A stretch of DNA of 10,358 nt. Source: Candidatus Margulisiibacteriota bacterium (GTDB lineage: Bacteria > Margulisbacteria > Termititenacia > Termititenacales > Termititenacaceae). The position numbers and the translations under genes were made by a program. Below, one piece after another: positions 1 through 7,849 of the stretch. The stretch is from assembly GCA_031264205.1 (NCBI GenBank), contig JAISEH010000044.1:1-10358 (forward strand), written 5' to 3'. The notes under the pieces were generated by a model. The model did no database searches. It was not told the origin of the DNA and was given only the letters and a program-made list of their open reading frames with translations. Each line of letters starts with the position of its first letter. Positions within the stretch are counted from its first letter, which is position 1.

Positions 1-768
1 GATTACAGTGACCGGAACTTCCTTGTTAGCTAGAGCATCAACTAAATTGTACATGCTTTGCGTGGCTCCCGGAGCAAACGCATAAGTAAAAAAGCCACCG
101 GTAATTACACCATTGGCAAGTGATGGAGTGCTCACATTAATACCAGGAAAAGTGGCCTTAGGGTCGGATTGTTGTAAAAAGCCAAAAGGAGTTGGCAGAT
201 CGCCGCCGCCAAGATACCAGCCATTCCAGAATCCCTTAATAGCTAATGAGTACTCTGTTTTAGCAGGGTCTGCAGCGGGTGTGAATATACCGGCTTCTAT
301 TTCTAAATTTTCACCTTTGATAGTGGCATTAACCCCGATTCCATGCTGAGCAGGGTCGTCACTGCTAAATCTGGCTTCGTAACCGGTTTCAACTGCAGTA
401 GTTTGCTTGCTTTGCTCTTTTTCTGCGGCTGGCACGGGAGTATTTAACCCTCTATCTGCATAGAAGAAATCTTCCAGACCTTTTTCTTGGTCCGCAAGCG
501 CTTTTTTTATAGTTTCAACAGCCTCGCTTATTTCTTCGGGAGTATTAATGAGGTCATCATTAGCATGGTTATCCATATAAGTCCGCAACAAGGTTTGCTC
601 TTGAGTTGACAGTTCGGATATTTTCTTGCCGTCCAATATCAACTGCAAAGCTTTTTGGAGTTCTTGTGCATTAATTTCCCCATCTTCATTGCCGCCGGTT
701 TCTGTACTGTCCGCTTTTTGTAAATAGGGGACATAACTGGGATTTAAATTCTGATCGGTTATTTTCAT
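1..768 (-). CDS. EF-hand-like calcium-binding protein of unknown function (N-terminal 256 codons, continues past left edge)
   Basis: The frame opens at ATG 768-766 and stays open to base 1, so the C-terminus lies outside the window. The start is supported by AAGGAG (complement of 776-781) 7 nt upstream. There is no signal peptide; the N-terminus MKITDQNLNP is polar. Two 12-residue loops look like EF-hands. The first is residues 25-36 (N27, D29, G30, I32, E36). The second is residues 67-78 (N67, D71, D72, I74, E78). Each is flanked by helical sequence, and the loops start 42 residues apart, as in a paired EF-hand. Position 1 of the first loop is Gly instead of Asp, so calcium affinity is uncertain. 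A charged linker (about 85-125) leads to a Gly- and aromatic-rich, probably beta-stranded part (about 128-256, with FWNGWYLGGG near 180-189). I recognise no family for that part. The gene is divergent from the transglutaminase/PKD gene, with a 172-bp gap, so shared control is possible. The EF-hand reading is from sequence pattern; the cellular role is unknown. Confidence 0.82.
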   Translation of the reverse strand, partial: MKITDQNLNPSYVPYLQKADSTETGGNEDGEINAQELQKALQLILDGKKISELSTQEQTLLRTYMDNHANDDLINTPEEISEAVETIKKALADQEKGLEDFFYADRGLNTPVPAAEKEQSKQTTAVETGYEARFSSDDPAQHGIGVNATIKGENLEIEAGIFTPAADPAKTEYSLAIKGFWNGWYLGGGDLPTPFGFLQQSDPKATFPGINVSTPSLANGVITGGFFTYAFAPGATQSMYNLVDALANKEVPVTVI

Positions 769-940
769 ATATATTCTCCTTAAAGGTTGTGTTTTTTATA
801 TCGATAAATATTGATATATTCTTGCATAGCTATACCCACATTTCTGGTTTTTATACCAAGATATCGTTAGAAAATAGGAAAAATTGCACGCAAGTTTGCA
901 GCGAGAGAAAACGATATATACTATATAGAAGGAAGAGATT
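769..940. promoter_or_regulatory. Divergent intergenic region with ribosome binding sites and likely promoters
   Basis: This AT-rich gap separates two divergent genes and must hold both promoters, unless transcription enters from elsewhere. What can be seen: AAGGAG for the leftward gene (complement of 776-781) and AAGGAAGAG for the rightward gene (929-937, just before ATG 941). A possible rightward -10 box, TATACT, is at 917-922, with a weak TTTGCA at 895-900 and a 16-bp spacer. Transcription from it would begin next to the ribosome binding site, so it is doubtful. An inverted repeat TATATC (797-802) / GATATA (813-818) with a 10-nt spacer could be an operator or a chance product of the AT-rich sequence. 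No convincing -35/-10 pair was found for the leftward gene. Confidence 0.4.
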
Positions 941-3106
941 ATGGAAAACGCCAATAAAGTATTACTGGAACAAACCGAAGAGTATTCTATTAGTCCGCAG
1001 GACAGCAGAGAAGCATTTATTTCTAGTCTGGAATACGATAACGGCGACACGTTTGACCACGACTTGCCTTCTGTCCACAGCAGAACCCTGCCCAAGCCCA
1101 AATTGGCCAAAACCAAAAAAAGCAGGCAAAATGGCAAAGCCTTTTTTACGCGGTTCATGCCGCGGATTTTTGGCAAAGACAAAACCAATAATGTGGCCTT
1201 AAAAATGAATGGCCTTTCCTTAAACAATAAATCTGCTACCAAGAATAAATACTTTAAAACTGATCAGCAAGAGGATGGCAATTATATTTACAATCACAAA
1301 CAGTATGATGCCAAAACAAAAACTGCAGAAAATAAAGATTCTTACTATACGGTAAAACGCGCAGCGGACGGCACAGCGATTGTGGACAACGCTTACGGCT
1401 ATTCAGAAAAAACCGGTGGTTTTAACAGTGTGTATGACTATGTCGATCCATATAGTCCGGCGATCAAGAAATTACTTGCTGATATTTCCGGTTTGAACGA
1501 CAGCGGTGTCTATCTCGAAGATAAGCTAGTCAAACTTTATAATTATATTGTTAATAATTTTAAATATACGCCGGACGCTTTAGACAGCTGGAATTTTGTT
1601 GAGGAAACTATCGCTAATAAAAGCGGTGACTGCGAAGACTTGGCTAATTTGTTAGCTTCGGCGTTGATTGCTTTGTTAATGCGAGAAGGGCTAAGTTATG
1701 AAGAGGCCAACAGCCGTGTTTCCGTAACGGCTGGTAAAGATTCGGTTTATGGCGATCATGTGTTTGTGGAATATCAGGACGAAAATGACGCGCGGTATAT
1801 TATCGATCCTGCTTTTGCCAATGGCAAAAATATTGGCGCGTTGTCTGAACTGCCTACGAGGCAAGAATGGAATTTTGCTGTGTATTTTCGTTTTAACGAT
1901 AAGGAAATTTTTGGTGAAGTTGTGGACACTGCCGAAAGTTCTACCGTTTTTCGTTCCGCAGCTGGTGTGCCGGAACACATTTATGTAGTTGATAGCACAG
2001 TAAAAAATAGATTTAAACTTACGGATATTCAAGCTGCAAAAATAGAAGAATATGCCAACAATGGAGATTGGAATGGATTAGCCACACATCTTGAAGTAAT
2101 AGCCACAGCGCAATCTATTATCAGGGATAAATATCCTAAAAATTCTGTGCAATATCAGGAGTATAATGCAAATGTAAATGCTCTCAATGAGCTTGCCCGA
2201 ATGAGCAGGACCAATCCCGCCGCGTTGGTTGCTAATAATTTCCTGATTGACAACGGGACGGCTGCGGGCGGTGATACTAGTACAGGAGGAAATACTGGTA
2301 CCGGCGGTACTACCACAGATCCTCAGCCTCCAGCAAACAGGGCTCCGACAGCTTATGCGGGGACGGATCGTATAGTTGATTTGTCCAAGGGCAGCGCTAC
2401 GACACTGGAAGGCAGCGGGTATGATCCTGATAATGATGCTTTGACCTATAAGTGGGAACAAGTTAGCGGCCCCAACACTTGTACTATTGGCAATAGTTCT
2501 TCACCTACAGCAAATCTGAGCGGACTGCAATCTGGAAATTATAAATTTAGATTGACTGTAACGGATTCTAAGGGGGCGACGCATACTGATGAAGTTTTAG
2601 TGGTCGTTTCAAACCCGCCAGAAGTTTACGCCGGGGAAGATATTATAGTTCTATTATCCGAGTGCAATACCGCCACAATAAGTGGCAATGCTATCGATAA
2701 GGATGGCGATTATATTTCCTATAGATGGAAACAACTTAATGGACCCAATAATTGTACTATTGCCAACAGCGCTTTACCAAGTACTGAAATAAGCAATTTG
2801 CAAATGGGAGTTTACACATTTGAACTAACCGTTACCGATACTCATGGCTTAAAAAGCACTGCCACGGTCAGGGTAATCGTGGAAGAAACTATTTCCCCCA
2901 CAGAACAATCACCATACAAACCGAAAATAGACGCTGAAATAATCGGTACAATACTTAATGAGGATGTTACGGAAGCGCTGATTGCTTTGAGTTATGACGA
3001 AGAATTTATTGAAGAGTATCAGGCTTTGGTTCTAAAAGGTGCAGGTGATGAGCAGCCGGCCGCTAGTTTCCTTTTTTTGACTAGTGATTTTAAAGCGGAA
3101 TTATAG
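941..3106 (+). CDS. Transglutaminase-like protein with two PKD/K319-like domains (ends at an amber codon that may not be its true end)
   Basis: Starts at ATG 941 behind AAGGAAGAG. Residues 1-100 are polar and Lys-rich with no signal peptide. Residues about 175-325 form a transglutaminase-like (papain-fold) domain with a readable triad: Cys231 in SGDCEDLA, His273 in YGDHVFVE and Asp289 in YIIDPAF. In this superfamily the triad serves protein cross-linking, deamidation or proteolysis, so enzymatic activity is plausible but the substrate is unknown. A helical stretch follows (about 357-435), then a Gly/Thr linker (439-460). Next come two tandem beta-sandwich PKD/K319-like domains (about 466-557 and 558-648). 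They carry matching motifs (DPDNDALTYKWEQVSGP and DKDGDYISYRWKQLNGP, then FRLTVTDSKG and FELTVTDTHG) that point to internal duplication. The last 70 residues are helical. The frame ends at TAG 3104-3106, but the same frame continues open to 7849. The protein is probably the N-terminal third of a larger one. PKD domains normally sit on surface or secreted proteins, so the lack of a signal peptide is odd. Confidence 0.88.
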   Translation: MENANKVLLEQTEEYSISPQDSREAFISSLEYDNGDTFDHDLPSVHSRTLPKPKLAKTKKSRQNGKAFFTRFMPRIFGKDKTNNVALKMNGLSLNNKSATKNKYFKTDQQEDGNYIYNHKQYDAKTKTAENKDSYYTVKRAADGTAIVDNAYGYSEKTGGFNSVYDYVDPYSPAIKKLLADISGLNDSGVYLEDKLVKLYNYIVNNFKYTPDALDSWNFVEETIANKSGDCEDLANLLASALIALLMREGLSYEEANSRVSVTAGKDSVYGDHVFVEYQDENDARYIIDPAFANGKNIGALSELPTRQEWNFAVYFRFNDKEIFGEVVDTAESSTVFRSAAGVPEHIYVVDSTVKNRFKLTDIQAAKIEEYANNGDWNGLATHLEVIATAQSIIRDKYPKNSVQYQEYNANVNALNELARMSRTNPAALVANNFLIDNGTAAGGDTSTGGNTGTGGTTTDPQPPANRAPTAYAGTDRIVDLSKGSATTLEGSGYDPDNDALTYKWEQVSGPNTCTIGNSSSPTANLSGLQSGNYKFRLTVTDSKGATHTDEVLVVVSNPPEVYAGEDIIVLLSECNTATISGNAIDKDGDYISYRWKQLNGPNNCTIANSALPSTEISNLQMGVYTFELTVTDTHGLKSTATVRVIVEETISPTEQSPYKPKIDAEIIGTILNEDVTEALIALSYDEEFIEEYQALVLKGAGDEQPAASFLFLTSDFKAEL
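3104..3106 (+). other. Single in-frame amber codon dividing one 2,303-codon frame
   Basis: The upstream gene (start 941) and the downstream giant frame (to 7849) share one frame. TAG at 3104-3106 is the only stop between 941 and the TAA at 7847-7849. The 18 codons that follow (RCVTQDDKAAIDQCIDKI) read as ordinary protein and continue as an amphipathic helix past TTG 3161. One C-to-T change would turn CAG (Gln) into this TAG. Possible explanations are a nonsense mutation, a sequencing or strain variant, programmed or suppressor readthrough, or two genes made from one by a stop codon. The presence of the stop is read directly; its meaning is inferred. Confidence 0.95.
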
Positions 3107-3160
3107 CGTTGTGTCACGCAAGATGATAAAGCGGCGATCGATCAATGCATCGATAAAATA

Positions 3161-6100
3161 TTGACTTGGCTGGACGCGATGGAAACTAGATATAATAAAA
3201 ACAATTTGTATACCACAGCATTAGAAAATATCCGTTCAACAAAAACTCTGCTAAGAGAATGGAAAAACCGGCCGATGGAGACGGTAAAGCGTTTCTTCAA
3301 AACGCAAAACTCTCCTTTCTTGATCATGCGCACTGATAAATTTGACGAGTATAAAGAAAGAATTCTTTTTGCCGCCAATCTGCAAAAATTAATCACTATG
3401 CTGACGCAGGCCAAAGGCGACAGCCGCAACGCTATACAGCAGATCATGATCGAGCAATCCGGTTACCAAAAGATGAATATTGAAAAATTAAATGATAAGC
3501 AAACTCAGTCGCTTACCAAGTATGTTAATACACGGCAAAAAGAAATTTCTGATTATGTTAATAACCATAATAAAATTGCAGAATTAACCATGAAAAAAGC
3601 AATTGAAGCGCAGCGTAAACAGGAGCATGCGGAGCTCTGGACATTATTGATTGGAGGAATAGTCTCTTTTCTTGCTTCAGTTCTTTTTGGGGTGGTTGGC
3701 GTTAGTTTTGCTCCAGTAGTTTTAAGTGTGGTTACTACCATTACAACAGTTGTGCAAAATATGCGCACTAATCGTATCGAGATAAGTGCGCTTAAGCAAC
3801 AGGAAGAAATAGAAGAACAGCTGATGCTCCTGCACACCTCACAAAAACAAATGGACGGTGTTAGCCTGCGAAAAAAAGTAGCGGAATTGAGAAAACATCA
3901 ACAAGAATTAGAAGATAAAAAAGCGGAGAAACAGGCTCTGGAGCAGAAGCTGGGAGAAAATATAGAGACCAAGAGACAGGAGTTGGAGGAATTAGAAAAA
4001 ATAGGCGCAGATAGCGCGGTAATAGAAAACGTGCGAAATGAATTGACTGCTTTACAAACCGAACTTCAGACCGTGCAGGCGCAAACTTTTAACACGGACG
4101 GTTATGTTGAACTGCTCAATTTAGAAATAATGCAGCAAAACATCACGGCGCAAAACAGCGCGCTGAAAGCCAACAATGGCTATCTGGAGTTTGACAACAC
4201 ACTCCATACGCAGAATGCTTTGCGTGTGCAGGCTTTGGTTAATGCTTTGCGGCTGATCGAAATGATCCAAAAATCTCAGCACCAAGGCCGCGATAATGTG
4301 GCTGCGGAATTATCCTTGCCCGGCGCGGTGGCTAGCAAATATGCCGAGAATGTGGTCAATCAAAAAGCGACCGAGTTGATCGAAAAAATGAATGTTTTGA
4401 GCCAGAAAGAAATTCAAATCGCCGACGCTTACAATCGCCGCAAAGAAGCGGAAGAACAGATCAAAAGTCTTAATTTCAACACAGGCTTCAATATTATGAG
4501 CAAAGTATTTTTTGGCATGATCGATATAGTGACTTTTGGCACAGGCGGTACAATGCTGAGCGCGCTGTTCCGCAGTACCGGCGAAGCGGCTTTTGGTTAC
4601 TACGGCAAGCAAACGGCTAAAAATAATGCCGTCTACAATCCTAATGCCGCGGCAAATTTTGAGGGGCAAAGTCAAAACAGCACGGATTTTTATGCGGTGT
4701 ACGATAGTGTTTTGACTAATTCCAGCGCTATGCTGAGAGATTTGACGGAAAACAAAAAGACGCTCGATTATGAAAAATATTTGCAATTACAGGAAGAGAT
4801 CAAGTGGGCGCAGATCGAGAAAGAATTGGAGATAACGCTCAACGCCGCGCAGAAAAATAGCCGCAATGTTGTGCATCAGGAAATGACGGACGTCAAAGCT
4901 AGTACGCAAAGCGTAACCGTCAAAGTTGTCGCCAAACAAGATTTTGCGCTGTTGCAGGACATTGTGCAGAAACAAGCTTATCTGGCCAATATTCAGGCAC
5001 AGGCTATCAATAAATGCGTGGATATGCAGGTAGATGTGAATAAAGCCGGGTACAATATCCTCGCCTCGGTTTTCAGCGGTTTGCTGATGGGACAAAGTCA
5101 AATTGCCAGAGGCAATAACGACTTAAATGACGCTTTTATTTACAGTCAAGTTAACAATCTTTTTGGCCAAAATAAAGATAATATTTTTAATCTGATTATC
5201 GGCGATTCCGATCTGAAACTGCAGGCTGAAAATCAGAAAAATCCGAATAGCGGCGGTTTGTCCGCTGGTTTGTCTGGTTTCAAGTCTCCCGATCTCTGGG
5301 TCGAAGATGATCGCGGCAATGTAACGGTCGATCAGCGGGTTTTCCTAAAAAAATACGCTAAATTGCAAAAGCAATTAATTATGGAGCAAGCCTTGGCTGC
5401 TCTGCAATCCGCGCGGCAAAAGGCGCGAGATATTGTGCATATGGAGCTGGCCGAAAAAACTGCCCCGACCACAGGATTGACTGCCTCACTCGCGGCGATC
5501 AATAAAGAAACTGCACTGCAAGAGTGGAGTATTTTAACCGAGCAGGTTTACTCGATAGCTGATCTGCAAACCAAACGCAATTTTGCCGTAACGGAAATGC
5601 AGCGCAGTTTTACCACTAGCATTTTGTCCACGACTTTTGCCTCTATGGGCTACGCTTGTGGTTTGAATATAGACCAAGCCAACGCCTTGGGTCAGTTGAC
5701 CACTATTTCATCTGAAGCGCTTTATCTGCTCAAAGATATTAACGACACCACACTGGATGCGGTCAATCGTCTGACCGCCGAAGATTTGGCCAATGGCGAT
5801 CTGGCAGAAGAACTAGGTTTTAGCCGGTTGACCGAAGCCGAAGAAAATCTGTTGCTGGAGGCCATGAATTACAAAAATAATATCAGCGAATACGGTTTTG
5901 CCATGGAAGACAAAGGGCATTTGGAGTACATTAATACTATTCTTGACCAGTTGCATAAAATCGAAGAGCGAATGTTAGATGTGCGCGCTGAATTAACCGA
6001 AGGTCGCGGCAACGTGCACGGCGTGTTGAATGCCGCCGCTGCGGAAACAACATCGATTTTGCGAGAATTTGCCGATTTGCACAAACGTTTTGTCCAGCAA

Positions 6101-7849
6101 ATTATGGACAGTCTGAAAAAAGGCGCGAGTGAAATTACCAAGAGGCAAAATGAACGGCAAAATCAAAGATTGCAGCTGGAGTTGAAGTGTTTTGATTACG
6201 CGATCTCGGCGCTGGGAATGACAGCGCCTTTTCTTAACAATTCGTCGAGCGCCTGGCTCGAAAATTTTACCGAGGCGCTTAATTCTTTTGTGCCGCTGCT
6301 CAAGGCCGGTTATCTTGAATACGTCAAAAAAGGCGAGGAAGAAAAACAAGCGCTGCCAAATCTCGACGGGCTTACTCCAACGGAGAAAATGCGGGTGCAA
6401 AGCGCATCTGCCGAAGCGGATCTAGCTCTGGCGGAGACTGAAAAATCTTATGGCTTTTTGGAACAGACCCACAGATTGGTCGAACAATTTATTCGCGACA
6501 TTAGCAAATTGACGGCCAAAGCGATTACCAACGGCATTGTGAAGTCGCGTCTGGATCAAATACTGAATAATAATCGTTTGGCTGCTCTGCGTCAGGAAAT
6601 TGTCGATAACGAAAATAGGCAGGAAGAATTAAAGACCAAAATCGCCGCGGCTTTTGCTGAAGTGTCGCCTGAACATACTTTTTATAACACGCATATACAG
6701 CCAGCGCAGGAATTATTTGCGGCTGGAGATTATGCTGCCGCTCTAGCCAAATTGGATTTAGAAGGATTAGATGAAGAAGTCGTCGGACGGCAAGTGTATA
6801 GTTTGAGAGATGAGTTAAAAGTTGGCGTAGAACAATTAAATATTTTGCGCGCGCGTTTGCCTCAAGCCGGGACCGAATTAGCGCAGGTGGAAAAAAACGC
6901 GGCGGATAACATTAAAGTGTTTCGCGATAATCTTGCTTATATTAATAAACATTTGCCGGCTTTTCAAAAACTGCAAAAACAAGTCGTGGATAAAGAAATG
7001 ACCCAAGAAGAATTTGAAGCGACTGACGAATATAAAAATATGAAAATCGCCGCACTGGCTCTAGCGCCTCTTTTCAGCGATTTAACGGAGTACGAGAAGT
7101 TAATTCAAGAACTTATTCCGTTGTCTAAGTTTTACGGTAACTCAACGACCTTACTGTTATCTAGTTTAACTGCCGCTCAACGTTTATATGTCGAGAATTG
7201 TGCGCCGTTGGCTGTTCAGGAAGCACAGGTGGAATCATTGCAAAAACAAGGCTTGGCGTCCGACAATTATTATTATTCTCCGAGCAATGACGATATGTCT
7301 GGAATGTGGACGCAATTTTTTGTTAAACGGAATGAACAAAAGAAAATCCGTACGAAGATTGAAAAACAAAATACGGCGGCGCGCGCGGCTGTGGAAGAAG
7401 CTCTACGCGATCAAGAGGTTATCGAAAATTTATTTGCCGCGCCGGAAAACGCCGGACAGGAAATAGATATAGCCACCGCGAATATTTCACAAGATTTGAA
7501 GCTTTATATCATCGAGTTGTGCGGCGGAATCAAGGTGCCGCCAGCTCTGCGCGCGCGGATCTCCGAATATATCGAGCAGAGAAAAAATAACCGTGAGGTA
7601 TTGGCGCTTAATATTGATGCAGACGCTGAGTATGCTGCGGCGCTCTTGACGGCGGATTGGACAGAGATTGAAAATCTACAAAAGATTTATAATCAGACTT
7701 TAGCGGAATACTTGAATGACCAAGAAAACATGGACGCTTATATTCAGTTAAATTTTGTTAAAAATCAACTGGAACAAAAAGAACAAGCCTTTCAAAGAAA
7801 GCGCGAAACTTTTAGACGCCAGCAGGAAAGGAATTTCCGCTTACAGTAA
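3161..7849 (+). CDS. Giant helical/coiled-coil repeat protein of unknown function (likely continuous with the upstream frame)
   Basis: From TTG 3161 the product is 1,562 residues; the next candidate start is ATG 3179. Neither has a good ribosome binding site, and coding-like sequence runs back to 3107, so the true N-terminus probably lies in the upstream gene. The protein is mostly Ala-, Gln-, Glu- and Lys-rich helix. Five diverged modules begin near residues 77, 363, 554, 743 and 935. A strongly hydrophobic stretch at about 159-198 could form a membrane hairpin. A heptad-rich coiled coil spans about 205-310. Shorter hydrophobic stretches end the other modules (about 443-470, 630-643, 818-832, 1010-1025). 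A TPR-like helix (ELFAAGDYAAALAKL) is at 1184-1198. The C-terminus (about 1,520-1,562) is charged helix rich in Gln, Lys and Arg. There is no signal peptide and no enzyme motif that I can recognise. A translocator, scaffold or surface-filament role is possible but speculative. The last 9 nt overlap the end of the convergent ilvC gene. Confidence 0.83.
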   Translation: MTWLDAMETRYNKNNLYTTALENIRSTKTLLREWKNRPMETVKRFFKTQNSPFLIMRTDKFDEYKERILFAANLQKLITMLTQAKGDSRNAIQQIMIEQSGYQKMNIEKLNDKQTQSLTKYVNTRQKEISDYVNNHNKIAELTMKKAIEAQRKQEHAELWTLLIGGIVSFLASVLFGVVGVSFAPVVLSVVTTITTVVQNMRTNRIEISALKQQEEIEEQLMLLHTSQKQMDGVSLRKKVAELRKHQQELEDKKAEKQALEQKLGENIETKRQELEELEKIGADSAVIENVRNELTALQTELQTVQAQTFNTDGYVELLNLEIMQQNITAQNSALKANNGYLEFDNTLHTQNALRVQALVNALRLIEMIQKSQHQGRDNVAAELSLPGAVASKYAENVVNQKATELIEKMNVLSQKEIQIADAYNRRKEAEEQIKSLNFNTGFNIMSKVFFGMIDIVTFGTGGTMLSALFRSTGEAAFGYYGKQTAKNNAVYNPNAAANFEGQSQNSTDFYAVYDSVLTNSSAMLRDLTENKKTLDYEKYLQLQEEIKWAQIEKELEITLNAAQKNSRNVVHQEMTDVKASTQSVTVKVVAKQDFALLQDIVQKQAYLANIQAQAINKCVDMQVDVNKAGYNILASVFSGLLMGQSQIARGNNDLNDAFIYSQVNNLFGQNKDNIFNLIIGDSDLKLQAENQKNPNSGGLSAGLSGFKSPDLWVEDDRGNVTVDQRVFLKKYAKLQKQLIMEQALAALQSARQKARDIVHMELAEKTAPTTGLTASLAAINKETALQEWSILTEQVYSIADLQTKRNFAVTEMQRSFTTSILSTTFASMGYACGLNIDQANALGQLTTISSEALYLLKDINDTTLDAVNRLTAEDLANGDLAEELGFSRLTEAEENLLLEAMNYKNNISEYGFAMEDKGHLEYINTILDQLHKIEERMLDVRAELTEGRGNVHGVLNAAAAETTSILREFADLHKRFVQQIMDSLKKGASEITKRQNERQNQRLQLELKCFDYAISALGMTAPFLNNSSSAWLENFTEALNSFVPLLKAGYLEYVKKGEEEKQALPNLDGLTPTEKMRVQSASAEADLALAETEKSYGFLEQTHRLVEQFIRDISKLTAKAITNGIVKSRLDQILNNNRLAALRQEIVDNENRQEELKTKIAAAFAEVSPEHTFYNTHIQPAQELFAAGDYAAALAKLDLEGLDEEVVGRQVYSLRDELKVGVEQLNILRARLPQAGTELAQVEKNAADNIKVFRDNLAYINKHLPAFQKLQKQVVDKEMTQEEFEATDEYKNMKIAALALAPLFSDLTEYEKLIQELIPLSKFYGNSTTLLLSSLTAAQRLYVENCAPLAVQEAQVESLQKQGLASDNYYYSPSNDDMSGMWTQFFVKRNEQKKIRTKIEKQNTAARAAVEEALRDQEVIENLFAAPENAGQEIDIATANISQDLKLYIIELCGGIKVPPALRARISEYIEQRKNNREVLALNIDADAEYAAALLTADWTEIENLQKIYNQTLAEYLNDQENMDAYIQLNFVKNQLEQKEQAFQRKRETFRRQQERNFRLQ
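3389..6235 (+). repeat. Five diverged protein-level repeat modules within the giant gene
   Basis: The modules cover approximately 3389-3700, 4247-4534, 4820-5098, 5387-5656 and 5963-6235. Each starts with a helix ending in a conserved core: SRNAIQQIM (residue 88), GRDNVAAEL (376), SRNVVHQEM (567), ARDIVHMEL (755) and GRGNVHGVL (948). A second helix follows, typically Q-x-x-x-I-A-[D/N] (KEIQIADAY at 416, QAYLANIQ at 605, QVYSIADLQ at 795). Each module closes with a hydrophobic segment: LWTLLIGGIV (159), FNIMSKVFFGM (443), YNILASVFSGL (631), TSILSTTFASM (819) and CFDYAISALGM (1010). The distance from the core Arg to that segment is about 70, 66, 63, 63 and 61 residues. Modules 3 and 4 are the most alike. 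The match is at protein level only, with no evident DNA repeat, so the duplications are old. The alignment was made by eye. Confidence 0.7.

Noticed and set aside
796..1242. 148-codon minus-strand open frame across the divergent gap
   Set aside because: It overlaps the start of the well-supported 941 gene and the intergenic region. The composition is typical of a shadow frame and no ribosome binding site was noted.
3161..3163. TTG 3161 as a genuine independent start of the giant protein
   Set aside because: No Shine-Dalgarno lies upstream, and coding-like helical sequence continues in frame back to the amber codon. It is kept only as the conventional boundary of the downstream frame.
4310..4786. 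158-codon minus-strand open frame inside the giant gene
   Set aside because: It is antisense to repeat module 2 and the region after it, which are supported by internal homology on the plus strand.
941..7849. General reassignment of UAG to an amino acid
   Set aside because: Only one internal UAG is seen in about 2,300 codons, and ilvN uses UAG where the family normally ends. A single event is simpler.
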